11,964 bases of DNA from contig JBBRQD010000151.1 of NCBI GenBank assembly GCA_038227045.1, forward strand, positions 1 to 11,964. The letters are read 5' to 3'. Shown in pieces: positions 6,170 through 11,964 of the stretch. Each line of letters opens with the position of its first letter. The stretch's first letter is position 1. Below the pieces are notes generated by a model. It ran no database searches. It was not told where the DNA came from and was given only the letters and a program-made list of their open reading frames with translations. The stretch is from JANXLS01 sp038227045. Lineage in GTDB: Bacteria > Planctomycetota > SZUA-567 > H5-PLA8. The translations under genes were made by a program, and so were the position numbers.

Positions 6170-6227
6170 CGAAGAGGGCAGCCCTTTCGCCGTGTCACTC
6201 TTTACCGTGTCATCCGCAAGAGGAACG

Positions 6228-7121
6228 ATGGCCATCGAAAAATCCGAACTCCCTGAATCCTGGCAGCGAGCGCTCGATGAACAAGTCGTCACGGAAAGCG
6301 AACCGGCTCAATCGGCGGCGAGCACCGAGCGCACGCCCATTCAGCCGCCTTTCCGGATTTGGCACGGCCTCTATGCGGCCACTGTGCCGCTGCTGGCTTT
6401 ATGCCTCGCATTCGGTGTCGCAAAATGGCAGCACAGCCCGCTTCCCAACTGGCCCGGAGCGGCGCTTTTTCTGGCGGTGCTCTGCGGCGGAAACGGGTTT
6501 TTTCTCTCGCGAGCCATCGGGCCGGAGCACCAGCACGAGCGCTTCGCGGGAGACTGCGTGCTCGCCGGATTTCTCAGCATCTTCTTTTTTCTGATTCCCG
6601 GAGCCACGGAAGTCTATCTCTCATTTCTCGTCATCTTTGTGCTGTCTCAATGCGTGTCTCGAACCAACGGATTCACCGTCTTCATTCTTGCAATGACCAT
6701 AGGCCTTGCCATTTTGTTCATTGCGGCGCTGAATTACGCATTGCGCGGAGCCGTATTGTTAGCGCTGGAAAATCAAGCCACCCCGCTGATACTGGCCCTC
6801 ATCGCCGCATGTCCCTTCGCACATTCGCTGTGCACCGCAGCGCTTCCCGCCGAGAAAACACTGTTCGGGCGGCTCGACGCAATGATGACGGGCGTCTCCG
6901 CCTCGCTAATGGGCATGTTCTGGGCCATGGCCACGTATCGGCTCTTGCTCGCGATGTCGAAATGGCTGCCGCATCAGCTCCAGGAATCCAATCCAGAGTG
7001 GATTCAATTTGCGGTAATCGTGGGCGCGCTCCAAGCGGGAAATTGGGTCTGCGTCCGGCAACTCTTCAAAGCCGCGTATTCCGCGCGCGAGGAGCGTCCA
7101 ATCGTTGTACGAAAGACTTGA
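6228..7121 (+). CDS. Multi-pass integral membrane protein, unknown function
   Basis: The 297-residue protein has a soluble acidic N-terminus (about 1-42, MAIEKSELPESWQRALDEQV onward). About seven or eight hydrophobic segments follow, including YAATVPLLALCLAFGVA, AALFLAVLCGGNGFF, CVLAGFLSIFFFLIPGA, FTVFILAMTIGLAILFIA, TPLILALIAACPFAHSL, MMTGVSASLMGMFWAMA and QFAVIVGALQAGNWVCV. The ATG at 6228 follows AAGAGG at 6218-6223; a GTG at 6192 would be longer but lacks this signal. The C-terminal end is basic (REERPIVVRKT), consistent with a cytoplasmic tail. I recognise no transporter or enzyme signature. It is the only plus-strand product of the divergent gap shared with the HEAT gene at 6093, which weakly hints at a common envelope context. 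Confidence 0.82.
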   Translation: MAIEKSELPESWQRALDEQVVTESEPAQSAASTERTPIQPPFRIWHGLYAATVPLLALCLAFGVAKWQHSPLPNWPGAALFLAVLCGGNGFFLSRAIGPEHQHERFAGDCVLAGFLSIFFFLIPGATEVYLSFLVIFVLSQCVSRTNGFTVFILAMTIGLAILFIAALNYALRGAVLLALENQATPLILALIAACPFAHSLCTAALPAEKTLFGRLDAMMTGVSASLMGMFWAMATYRLLLAMSKWLPHQLQESNPEWIQFAVIVGALQAGNWVCVRQLFKAAYSAREERPIVVRKT

Positions 7122-7143
7122 GCTACGGCCCCTTAAAAAGGCG

Positions 7144-7256
7144 CTCGCACAAAGGCACGAAGGACACAAAGAAGCACAAAGAATGCTCTTCTGCTTCTTT
7201 CCTCATCGTATGCTTTTCCTTTGTGCTTCTTTGTGTCCTTCGCGTCTTTGTGCGAG
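7144..7256. repeat. Long 'cacaaag' inverted repeat C2
   Basis: Arms 7144-7181 and 7219-7256 are complementary over 38 bases with two mismatches, with a 37-base centre. Each arm is also a short-period direct repeat (CACAAAGG, CACGAAGGA, CACAAAGAAG, CACAAAGAA). It is the same family as 2712-2831, with the shared outer CTCGCACAAAG. It lies 22 bases after the membrane-protein stop and could fold into a very long hairpin that ends its transcript, although the flanking T-run is weaker than in C1. Confidence 0.82.
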
Positions 7257-7384
7257 GGATTTGTGCGTTATCGGACGCCCCAATAAAATTTCTCAATTCA
7301 AGTCCGTAAATCTAGCACTCTCCCTTAAAGCTCCCCCGAAAAACAGTCGAATATCTATTCAACAAACATGCACTGGGGGGTGTG
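7257..7384. other. Leader region of the FAH-family gene
   Basis: An AT-rich stretch without coding frame contains several TATCTA/TAAATC-like hexamers (for example around 7309 and 7352), none with a well-spaced -35. A run of six G (7375-7380) ends four bases before the ATG at 7385 and serves as an unusually G-rich ribosome binding site. The promoter of the 7385 gene is expected here but is not pinned down. Confidence 0.3.
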
Positions 7385-8239
7385 ATGAGGTTAGTCAGCT
7401 ACGGGCCAAAGAGCCACGAACGTCTGGGTGTTTTGATCAACGGCGGAACCGCCATCCTCGATCTGAACCGCGCCGACGCGTCCATTCCATCGACCATGAT
7501 CGAATTTCTCAGTGGCGATTTCTGGGCGAAAGCACAGCACGCCGCCGCGCAGGCGCCGGCATCGAGCGTCATCAAGAAAGGCGATGTGCGGCTGGGCGCT
7601 CCGGTTCCCAAACCTGGCCAGATTGTCTGCGTCGGACTCAATTATAAAGACCACGCCGACGAGCAGGGCGTCCCCTACCCGGAATCGCCGCTGCTGTTCG
7701 GAAAATCGCCCATGTCCGTGTGCGGCCCCAACGACGACGTCGTCTATCCCACGGGCGTCACGCAGCTCGACTACGAAGTTGAACTGGGCGTGATCATCGG
7801 CGCCACCGCGAAAAATGTGCGGCTTCAGAACGCCGCATCCCACATCGCCGGCTACTGCGTCTTTCACGATGTCTCCGCGCGCTGCTGCCAGTTCAGTGAC
7901 AAGCAGTGGTTCCGCGGCAAATCGTTCGATACCTTCGGCCCGTTCGGCCCCGCGTTGGTCACTCCGGATGAAGTATCCAATGCGCACGCACTCGCGCTGA
8001 CCTGCAAAGTCAATGGCGAACTGCGCCAGAACTCCAGCACCAACAATTTGATTCATTCCGTCGAGAGCATCATCGAATACATCACGCGCGGCATCACGCT
8101 GCAACCCGGCGATGTCATCGCCACCGGCACGCCGTCCGGAGTCGGCGTTTTCCTGAAGCCGCCGAAACTGCTCAACAGAGGCGACCTCGTCGAACTCGAA
8201 GTGCAAGGATTGGGAGTCATCACCAACAGAATCTCGTAG
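7385..8239 (+). CDS. Fumarylacetoacetate hydrolase family protein
   Basis: The 284-residue protein has the short N-terminal region and C-terminal catalytic fold of the FAH family (2-keto-4-pentenoate hydratase / acylpyruvase / ureidoglycolate lyase-like). Visible hallmarks are CVGLNYKDHADEQG (82-95), PLLFGKSP, LDYEVELGVIIG (128-139) with metal-binding Glu131 and Glu133, VFHDVSARCCQ with Asp162 as third ligand, RGKSFDTFGPFGPALV (177-192), STNNLIHSVESII and the closing ATGTPSGVG (246-254). All expected Mg/Mn ligands are present, so it should be active in the cytoplasm on a 2-keto or acylpyruvate-type compound. The substrate cannot be told from sequence. ATG 7385 is chosen over the adjacent GTG 7382 for ribosome-binding-site spacing. 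The amidase gene follows 54 bases later and may share its transcript, but no functional link is apparent. Confidence 0.92.
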   Translation: MRLVSYGPKSHERLGVLINGGTAILDLNRADASIPSTMIEFLSGDFWAKAQHAAAQAPASSVIKKGDVRLGAPVPKPGQIVCVGLNYKDHADEQGVPYPESPLLFGKSPMSVCGPNDDVVYPTGVTQLDYEVELGVIIGATAKNVRLQNAASHIAGYCVFHDVSARCCQFSDKQWFRGKSFDTFGPFGPALVTPDEVSNAHALALTCKVNGELRQNSSTNNLIHSVESIIEYITRGITLQPGDVIATGTPSGVGVFLKPPKLLNRGDLVELEVQGLGVITNRIS

Positions 8240-8293
8240 AAAAAACGTCCACCTTTGAACAGATTTTCATGTCCCCTAGTTATGGAGAATCCC

Positions 8294-9265
8294 ATGTCCC
8301 TGAACCTGCTCCGCTCGGCCACCTTGATGAAGCTCTGCTTTCCGGTCGCCGCATCGATGCTCCTGTTTGCGCCCGGATGCGGCCGCGATCATTGCAACAC
8401 CTGCAATTCCTGCACGAGCTGCGCGTCGGATTCGCCGACCTATCGCGCGTACGAATCGCAGCCTCAAACCGTCTATCAGGCGCCTGCCGCCGCGCAGCAG
8501 CCGGCCGTCGTTTACAACGATTCCGCGCAAGGCCTGCGCGGACCGCGTTCGCAGGCTGAAGTGGATGCGATCTTCAATTCCTCGCGCATCAACGCGCTCC
8601 CGCCGCTGCCCGCGCCACGTCCGGCGCAGCCTCAGCAGCAGCCGCAAGACGTCGTGATCGTCGCGCCGGGCGAAACTGCCTGGGCCGCGCCCATCGCCCG
8701 CGAATGGCGGCACATCGTTATTCATCATTCAGCCAGCCCGACCGGCAGCGCCGCCTCGTTCGACCGCGCCCCTCGCGAAAAGGGTTGGGACGGTCTCGGC
8801 TATCATTTCGTGATTGGCAACGGCAGCGGCTCAGGCGACGGCCAGGTTGAAGTCGGTTACCGCTGGACGAAGCAAATGCAAGGCGCCCACGCCGGCAACT
8901 ACGAATACAATCAGCACGGCATCGGCATCTGCTTGGTTGGAGATTTCGAACACGGCGGCCCACCGAGCCCGCAGCAGATGCAAAGCCTGCGCACGCTGGT
9001 CGCATTCCTCCAGGCCAGAGCCAACATTCCGCCGAATGAAATCATCGGTCACGGAAACGTCCCGGGACGCAACACCGAATGCCCCGGCCGCAATCTGGAC
9101 ATGGCCGCATTCCGCGCATCGGTCGGCAGCGCATACATCCAGCGCTCCGCCGCCTCGGTCATCAACGAAAAGCCAGCCAAGACGCCGATCGTGAGAGCCG
9201 CAGCCGCAGTGGATAATCTGAATTCAAAGCCGGTCGCAGTCAAGACCGTCGTCACGCCGCAATAG
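8294..9265 (+). CDS. Lipoprotein N-acetylmuramoyl-L-alanine amidase (PGRP/Amidase_2)
   Basis: The 323-residue precursor has a lipoprotein-type signal (LCFPVAASMLLFAPGC, lipid Cys29). A Cys-x2-Cys-x2-Cys-x2-Cys cluster (34, 37, 40, 43) follows, then a Pro/Gln-rich linker (about 50-135). The catalytic domain starts at about 137: WRHIVIHHSAS with Zn ligand His144, GWDGLGYHFVIGNG with Tyr170, MQGAHAGNYEYNQHGIGICL, and IIGHGNVPGRNTECPG with Zn ligands His253 and Cys263 at the spacing seen in AmpD-type enzymes. It should cleave the amide bond between muramic acid and the stem peptide from an envelope-anchored position. A C-terminal Ala-rich extension (about 285-323) has no recognised domain. ATG 8294 follows GGAGA at 8284-8288; upstream ATG 8282 and TTG 8255 are disfavoured. 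It implies a peptidoglycan wall. Confidence 0.9.
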   Translation: MSLNLLRSATLMKLCFPVAASMLLFAPGCGRDHCNTCNSCTSCASDSPTYRAYESQPQTVYQAPAAAQQPAVVYNDSAQGLRGPRSQAEVDAIFNSSRINALPPLPAPRPAQPQQQPQDVVIVAPGETAWAAPIAREWRHIVIHHSASPTGSAASFDRAPREKGWDGLGYHFVIGNGSGSGDGQVEVGYRWTKQMQGAHAGNYEYNQHGIGICLVGDFEHGGPPSPQQMQSLRTLVAFLQARANIPPNEIIGHGNVPGRNTECPGRNLDMAAFRASVGSAYIQRSAASVINEKPAKTPIVRAAAAVDNLNSKPVAVKTVVTPQ

Positions 9266-9290
9266 GTTCTGGAATATAAACGATGATAGT

Positions 9291-9310
9291 CCGCGGTTAT
9301 CAAACCGCGG
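9291..9310. repeat. Palindrome F (ccgcggtt)
   Basis: CCGCGGTT (9291-9298) and AACCGCGG (9303-9310) form a perfect 8-bp stem with loop ATCA. It begins 26 bases after the amidase stop and could act as a weak transcription stop, though no T-run follows. Its sequence is unrelated to the adjoining element at 9324. Confidence 0.75.
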
Positions 9311-9323
9311 CACATTCATCCGC

Positions 9324-9390
9324 TCGGAGTTCAGCCTTCAGGCTGCCTTGTGCGTGCGAACGTCAAGACAGCCTGAAGGCTGAACTCCGA
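9324..9390. repeat. REPIN-like inverted repeat G (ttcagccttcaggctg)
   Basis: Arms 9324-9345 and 9369-9390 are perfectly complementary over 22 bp, and after one mismatch CTTG/CAAG adds four more pairs. The 13-base loop is 9351-9363. Each arm also contains its own palindrome CAGCC-TTCA-GGCTG, giving the double-palindrome layout of a compact REPIN. It ends six bases before the stop of the minus-strand gene at 9397, between two convergent genes. Confidence 0.85.
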
Positions 9391-9396
9391 ACAACT

Positions 9397-9930
9397 TCAC
9401 AACACAAACTTATCCTTCCACGACGACTCGACAATCGGCTCCAACAAGTCCTTGCTGAATGGTTTCGGCAACAATTTCGACAGCAGTTCGACCGTAATCT
9501 GATCCGCTTCTATTTTTCCCGAACTCGCCACAACCGTGCCGGTGCGCTCGGATATTTCGACGCTCACCTGCCACTTCCCGGTCTTCGGACTGCGGCCCAG
9601 GTGGCAGACTTCCACGAAATACTCGCCAATCGGATAGGACGTCAGTTCCACCGCCGTTTCGCTGATCCCCTGCTTGTAGTAGAAATGCTCCTGCCGCGCG
9701 TCGCAGAAATGCTGCACGAATTCCGGCGTCTTTTCGGAAGCCTTCGACGGAACGAACGCACCGGTCCGCACGGCCTCGTCGTAGACGCCCGTGTTGACTG
9801 TATAAGCGGTCAGCGCGCCCGAAAGCTCATGCTTTGCAATCCACGCTTCGGCCAGTTCGCGGGTCAGAAAGACACCGCTTGGAAAGGTGCTTTTTTCGCC
9901 GCAAAATACCCACACAGTTTCGATCTTCAT
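9397..9930 (-). CDS. DUF7710-like hypothetical protein
   Basis: The 177-residue cytoplasmic protein opens with WVFCGEKSTFPSGVFLTREL, then AEAWIAKHELSGALTAYTVN and TGVYDEA (about 7-53). I associate this compact alpha/beta domain (W-V-F-x-G..F-x-S-G-V-F..A-E-x-W-I..L-x-G..L-T-x-Y..G-x-Y-D) with DUF7710. The middle (FVQHFCDARQEHFYYKQG, about 71-88) and the beta-rich remainder (YFVEVCHLGRSPKTGKWQVS) carry no motif I know. ATG 9930 follows AGGA about nine bases upstream. There is no signal peptide or membrane helix. It is divergent from the HEAT gene at 10032 across 101 bases that hold palindrome H. Function unknown; domain assignment is from memory and moderate. Confidence 0.75.
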   Translation of the reverse strand: MKIETVWVFCGEKSTFPSGVFLTRELAEAWIAKHELSGALTAYTVNTGVYDEAVRTGAFVPSKASEKTPEFVQHFCDARQEHFYYKQGISETAVELTSYPIGEYFVEVCHLGRSPKTGKWQVSVEISERTGTVVASSGKIEADQITVELLSKLLPKPFSKDLLEPIVESSWKDKFVL

Positions 9931-9953
9931 GATTCGTCGTCCTATTGTTGTGG

Positions 9954-9971
9954 TGCAGGCATCCTGCCTGT
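9954..9971. repeat. Palindrome H (gcaggcatcctgcctg)
   Basis: CAGGCA (9956-9961) and TGCCTG (9965-9970) pair around the loop TCC, with a G-T pair at the base of the stem. It lies in the divergent gap between the minus gene starting at 9930 and the plus gene starting at 10032. It could be a REP-like unit or an operator; the presence of REP-like units in most other gaps favours the first. Confidence 0.55.
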
Positions 9972-10031
9972 CTCGTTATTCGGCAGTAACGCCATTGTAA
10001 CGCGATCCGCGCCGGAATAAAATAACTTTGA

Positions 10032-10943
10032 ATGACTCTTTCCGCGTCCATCGATTCCCGCCTCGTGCCGCTCTGCCTGTCCCTCGCGGAAGTCGATGCG
10101 CGCTCAGCGGCCCGCGCTCGCGACACGCTGGCGGAAATGCTGTCGGGACGCCACGCATCAACCAGTTCGCTTGAGTGCGAAATGAGCGGCGCGGCAAGCT
10201 GCACGGTAACGCTTGAATTACTGTGGGACGCGGTAAAGATTGACATCGAACGCGGCGCAATTGCGGGAACAAGCCCGGATGTCGCCACAAAATTCACCGA
10301 ATACGGCGAGACCCACAATCCCGTGATTCAGGATCTGCTAAAGCAAATCACTCAGGAAGATTTGAAAAAGCTCAACGAGCGTCTGGCCGTTGTGGGCGCA
10401 AGCCTCGGCACGCTCCGCAAAGGTTCCGCGAAGATCACGCCGGCCGTCGCGCAAATACTCGTCGAAGTCCACACCACGTCGATCGATCGCGTCATCCACG
10501 AAGAACTCACCGGCCTCTACACGCTGCCGATTTCAGACAAATCCGTCCGGCTCGCGCTGGGGCGATTGCTGCTCGCCCAATTCCCGCTCCCCGCCAAGCG
10601 CACACATCGCTTTGTACTGTGCCAGGCCCTGTCCAATCTCGCCGAACTCGAACTCGGCGAAAACCTCGCGGCCCTCGCGCTCGACAAGCAGCACGCATCG
10701 TTGCGCGGTCGCCTCTGCGAAGCGCTGACAAAAAGCAGCCATCCCAGCGCAGCCAAACACATCGCCGCCGTGCTGCAAGACTGCGACGACGAAACAAAAC
10801 TCTACGCCATCGAAGCGCTCGGCGAATTGAAAGCGTTGCAGTACGCCGATCAAGTGCGCGTGTATTTGAAGTACCATTCCAGCGACAAAGAATGGACGCG
10901 AGCCATCAAAAAAGCCGCGGAAAAAGCACTAAAAAGAATGTGA
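10032..10943 (+). CDS. Cytoplasmic HEAT-repeat domain protein
   Basis: The 303-residue protein begins MTLSASIDSRLVPLCLSLAE and has no signal peptide. The N-terminal half is mostly helical with no motif I recognise, including a segment EYGETHNPVIQDLLKQITQE. From about 165 it resolves into HEAT-like helical pairs: LALGRLLLAQFPLPAKRTHR, LCQALSNLAELELGEN, LRGRLCEALTKSSHPSAAKH, ETKLYAIEALGELKALQYAD, and a basic C-terminal helix AIKKAAEKALKRM. These repeats resemble canonical PBS-lyase-type HEAT units more than the secreted paralogues at 1764-6093, and the W-x-x-W tail is absent, so it is a different subfamily. No convincing Shine-Dalgarno precedes the ATG at 10032. A scaffold or regulatory binding role is likely, with partner unknown. 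Confidence 0.82.
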   Translation: MTLSASIDSRLVPLCLSLAEVDARSAARARDTLAEMLSGRHASTSSLECEMSGAASCTVTLELLWDAVKIDIERGAIAGTSPDVATKFTEYGETHNPVIQDLLKQITQEDLKKLNERLAVVGASLGTLRKGSAKITPAVAQILVEVHTTSIDRVIHEELTGLYTLPISDKSVRLALGRLLLAQFPLPAKRTHRFVLCQALSNLAELELGENLAALALDKQHASLRGRLCEALTKSSHPSAAKHIAAVLQDCDDETKLYAIEALGELKALQYADQVRVYLKYHSSDKEWTRAIKKAAEKALKRM

Positions 10944-10981
10944 TGTAGTTCGAATCCAGCTTGAGCCGTTTTGTCGTGTGC

Positions 10982-11009
10982 CACTGGCAGCGGCCGTATG
11001 CTGCCAGTG
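10982..11009. repeat. Palindrome I (cactggcagc hairpin)
   Basis: CACTGGCAGC (10982-10991) and GCTGCCAGTG (11000-11009) form a perfect 10-bp stem with the 8-base loop GGCCGTAT. It lies between the convergent genes ending at 10943 and 11069. The stability fits a transcription barrier, but there is no T-run in either direction. It is probably another REP-type repeat family. Confidence 0.75.
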
Positions 11010-11068
11010 CGAATCGGCAAGACGCGTCGATTCCAAAACAATCGCCATCGGCAAAAAAAGCAGCCGAT

Positions 11069-11827
11069 TCAAGGCTTCTTCTTAACAGGCACCTCAATCC
11101 GCCGGCTCGGATCCATCTGTTTCAAGAGTTCCTCACTTGGTTCCCCGCCAAATTGCTTCCAATAAAGCGCTTTAAACGGATTAATCTTCGGCCCGACCAC
11201 TCTTTCATTTTCCAACATCGGCACAACATCCGCCCACCATTTCTCATAAGCGGCGGAAAGCACCTCGACAACCTTTGGATTCTCCGCGGCCAAATCGGTT
11301 TTCTCCCCGATGTCCGCCTTGACGTCATACAACTGCCAGCGCGCGTGTTCGCCGCCGTTGGGCAATACCAGATGCCACTTGCCATTCCGCACGGCGCAAT
11401 TCGTATACTTGAGCGTCTCCGGCGGGCTGTCCTTCAGCCAACGCCCCACATGCGTAAATAGATTCCGCTCGGCCCATGCCGCCTTGGGATCGTGGAGCAG
11501 CGGCACAAGGCTGCGCCCCTCCACTTGCGCCTTGACCTCATCGCTCAATTTCGCGCCAGCCAGTTCCGCGATCGTCGGAAAGAAATCGATGTGCGCGCAC
11601 ACGGCCTCCACATCGGCGGGTTTGAGCGTCCCCGGCCAGCGCCAGAACGACGCCGCGCGCGTGCCACCCAGCCACGCAGTCACTTTCTGCCCGCGCATCC
11701 CGGCATTGAACACCTTCACGCCTTCGGTGCCGCCATTGTCGTTCATGAATACAATCAGCGTCTCGCGCTCAATGCCCAAAGCAGTCACCTTGTCCAGCAA
11801 CTTGCCGATGTTGTCGTCAATGTTCCA
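11069..11827 (-). pseudogene. Sulfatase (arylsulfatase-like), C-terminal part with disrupted 5' end
   Basis: The frame encodes the second half of a type I (formylglycine) sulfatase: NIDDNIGKLLDKV, TLIVFMNDNGGTEGV (metal-binding Asp-Asn), RGQKVTAWLGGTRAASFWRW, AHIDFFPTIAELAGA, VEGRSLVPLL, LFTHVGRW and a C-terminal subdomain rich in CAVRNGKWHLVLPNGGEHAR. Such enzymes hydrolyse sulfate esters, often on polysaccharides, and are abundant in Planctomycetota. Similarity stops abruptly at W-N-I-D-D (about 11822-11827). Upstream, where the family has a helix ending '..Mi.NIDDN', the frame reads unrelated sequence and meets a TAA at 11921-11923. No other frame carries sulfatase sequence to the window edge. 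The formylglycine motif C-x-P-x-R is therefore missing, and this copy cannot be active unless the 5' sequence is an assembly error. Confidence 0.8.
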
Positions 11828-11834
11828 GGGCCTT

Positions 11835-11963
11835 TCAAAAGTCCGTCGCCTTGCGCGCCAGCAAAGCGATGGCTTCGCCGGGGTGTGCGGCGAAGCGCCG
11901 CAAGGCTCGCGCGACGTTCTTTATTTTGTTTTGCCGCAGAACCGAAAGGATGGCGTTGCGCAT
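11835..11963 (-). CDS. Small basic open frame abutting the broken sulfatase
   Basis: The ATG at 11963 opens a 42-codon frame (MRNAILSVLRQNKIKNVARA, then LRRFAAHPGEAIALLARKAT, DF, stop at 11835-11837). The stop overlaps the region where the sulfatase frame begins to read F-E-R-P-W. The frame is helical and basic, and I recognise no family. The DNA beneath holds the stems CTTCGCC/GGCGAAG and TGCGGC/GCCGCA near 11870-11905, so it may be part of a structured repeat rather than a gene. The frame starts at the last bases of the window, so a longer upstream part cannot be excluded. Confidence 0.22.
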   Translation of the reverse strand: MRNAILSVLRQNKIKNVARALRRFAAHPGEAIALLARKATDF

Positions 11964-11964
11964 G

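Noticed and set aside
7144..7256. CRISPR array
   Set aside because: The repeats are short, contiguous and arranged as two inverted arms without unique spacers of regular length.
6359..7309. Plus-strand frame of 316 codons overlapping the membrane protein
   Set aside because: It is a frame-shifted shadow rich in Arg/Ser/His that runs into the repeat at 7144; the overlapping frame has clear membrane segments and a ribosome binding site.
7391..8206. Minus-strand frame of 271 codons opposite the FAH-family gene
   Set aside because: It is antisense to a gene with all catalytic motifs, and its composition is that of a mirror frame.
8255..8282. Promoter-like TTGAAC-N16-TAGTTA before the amidase
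   Set aside because: A transcript from it would start at or after the ribosome binding site at 8284-8288, so it cannot serve the chosen start.
9954..9971. Rho-independent terminator
   Set aside because: It lies between divergent gene starts, and no T-run follows in either direction.

Overview
The window looks like a chromosomal segment from a GC-rich Planctomycetota-like bacterium (PVC superphylum). This is an inference from gene content: several secreted HEAT-repeat proteins with a C-terminal W-x-x-W motif, a DUF4126 membrane protein, a type I sulfatase, a lipoprotein amidase, and gaps packed with REP-like palindromes. No rRNA, tRNA or CRISPR array was seen, and nothing fixes the phylum.

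Layout. 1-900: decayed mobile DNA. Two minus-strand remnants of REP-associated tyrosine transposases (RAYT/Y1 type) lie at 114-260 (N-terminus) and 816-899 (C-terminus). Between them are two near-identical REP palindromes in inverted orientation (290-322 and 764-796) that bracket an AT-rich orphan gene (388-738). 1043-1705: DUF4126 membrane protein. 1710-1825: a REPIN-like element (two inverted palindromes) that runs in frame into the 5' end of a secreted HEAT protein (to 2708). 2712-2831: long hairpin between convergent genes. 2834-6093: three minus-strand secreted HEAT paralogues, in transcription order 6093>4921, 4869>3796 and 3679>2834. 6094-6227: divergent control region. 6228-7121: multi-pass membrane protein of unknown role. 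7144-7256: second copy of the 'cacaaag' long inverted repeat. 7385-8239: fumarylacetoacetate-hydrolase-family enzyme. 8294-9265: lipoprotein N-acetylmuramoyl-L-alanine amidase. 9291-9390: two unrelated palindromic elements side by side. 9397-9930 (minus): DUF7710-like protein, divergent from a cytoplasmic HEAT protein at 10032-10943. 10982-11009: hairpin. 11069-11827 (minus): C-terminal part of a sulfatase whose upstream part is replaced by unrelated sequence.

How it works together. Most products are envelope or secreted proteins. The four HEAT genes at 1764-6093 look like a local paralogue expansion that has lost N-terminal domains stepwise. No complete metabolic or defence system is visible. 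The most distinctive feature is the gaps: about nine different palindromic or short-period repeat families, nearly one per gap. One of them apparently supplies the start codon of a gene, and another sits where a two-way terminator would be expected.
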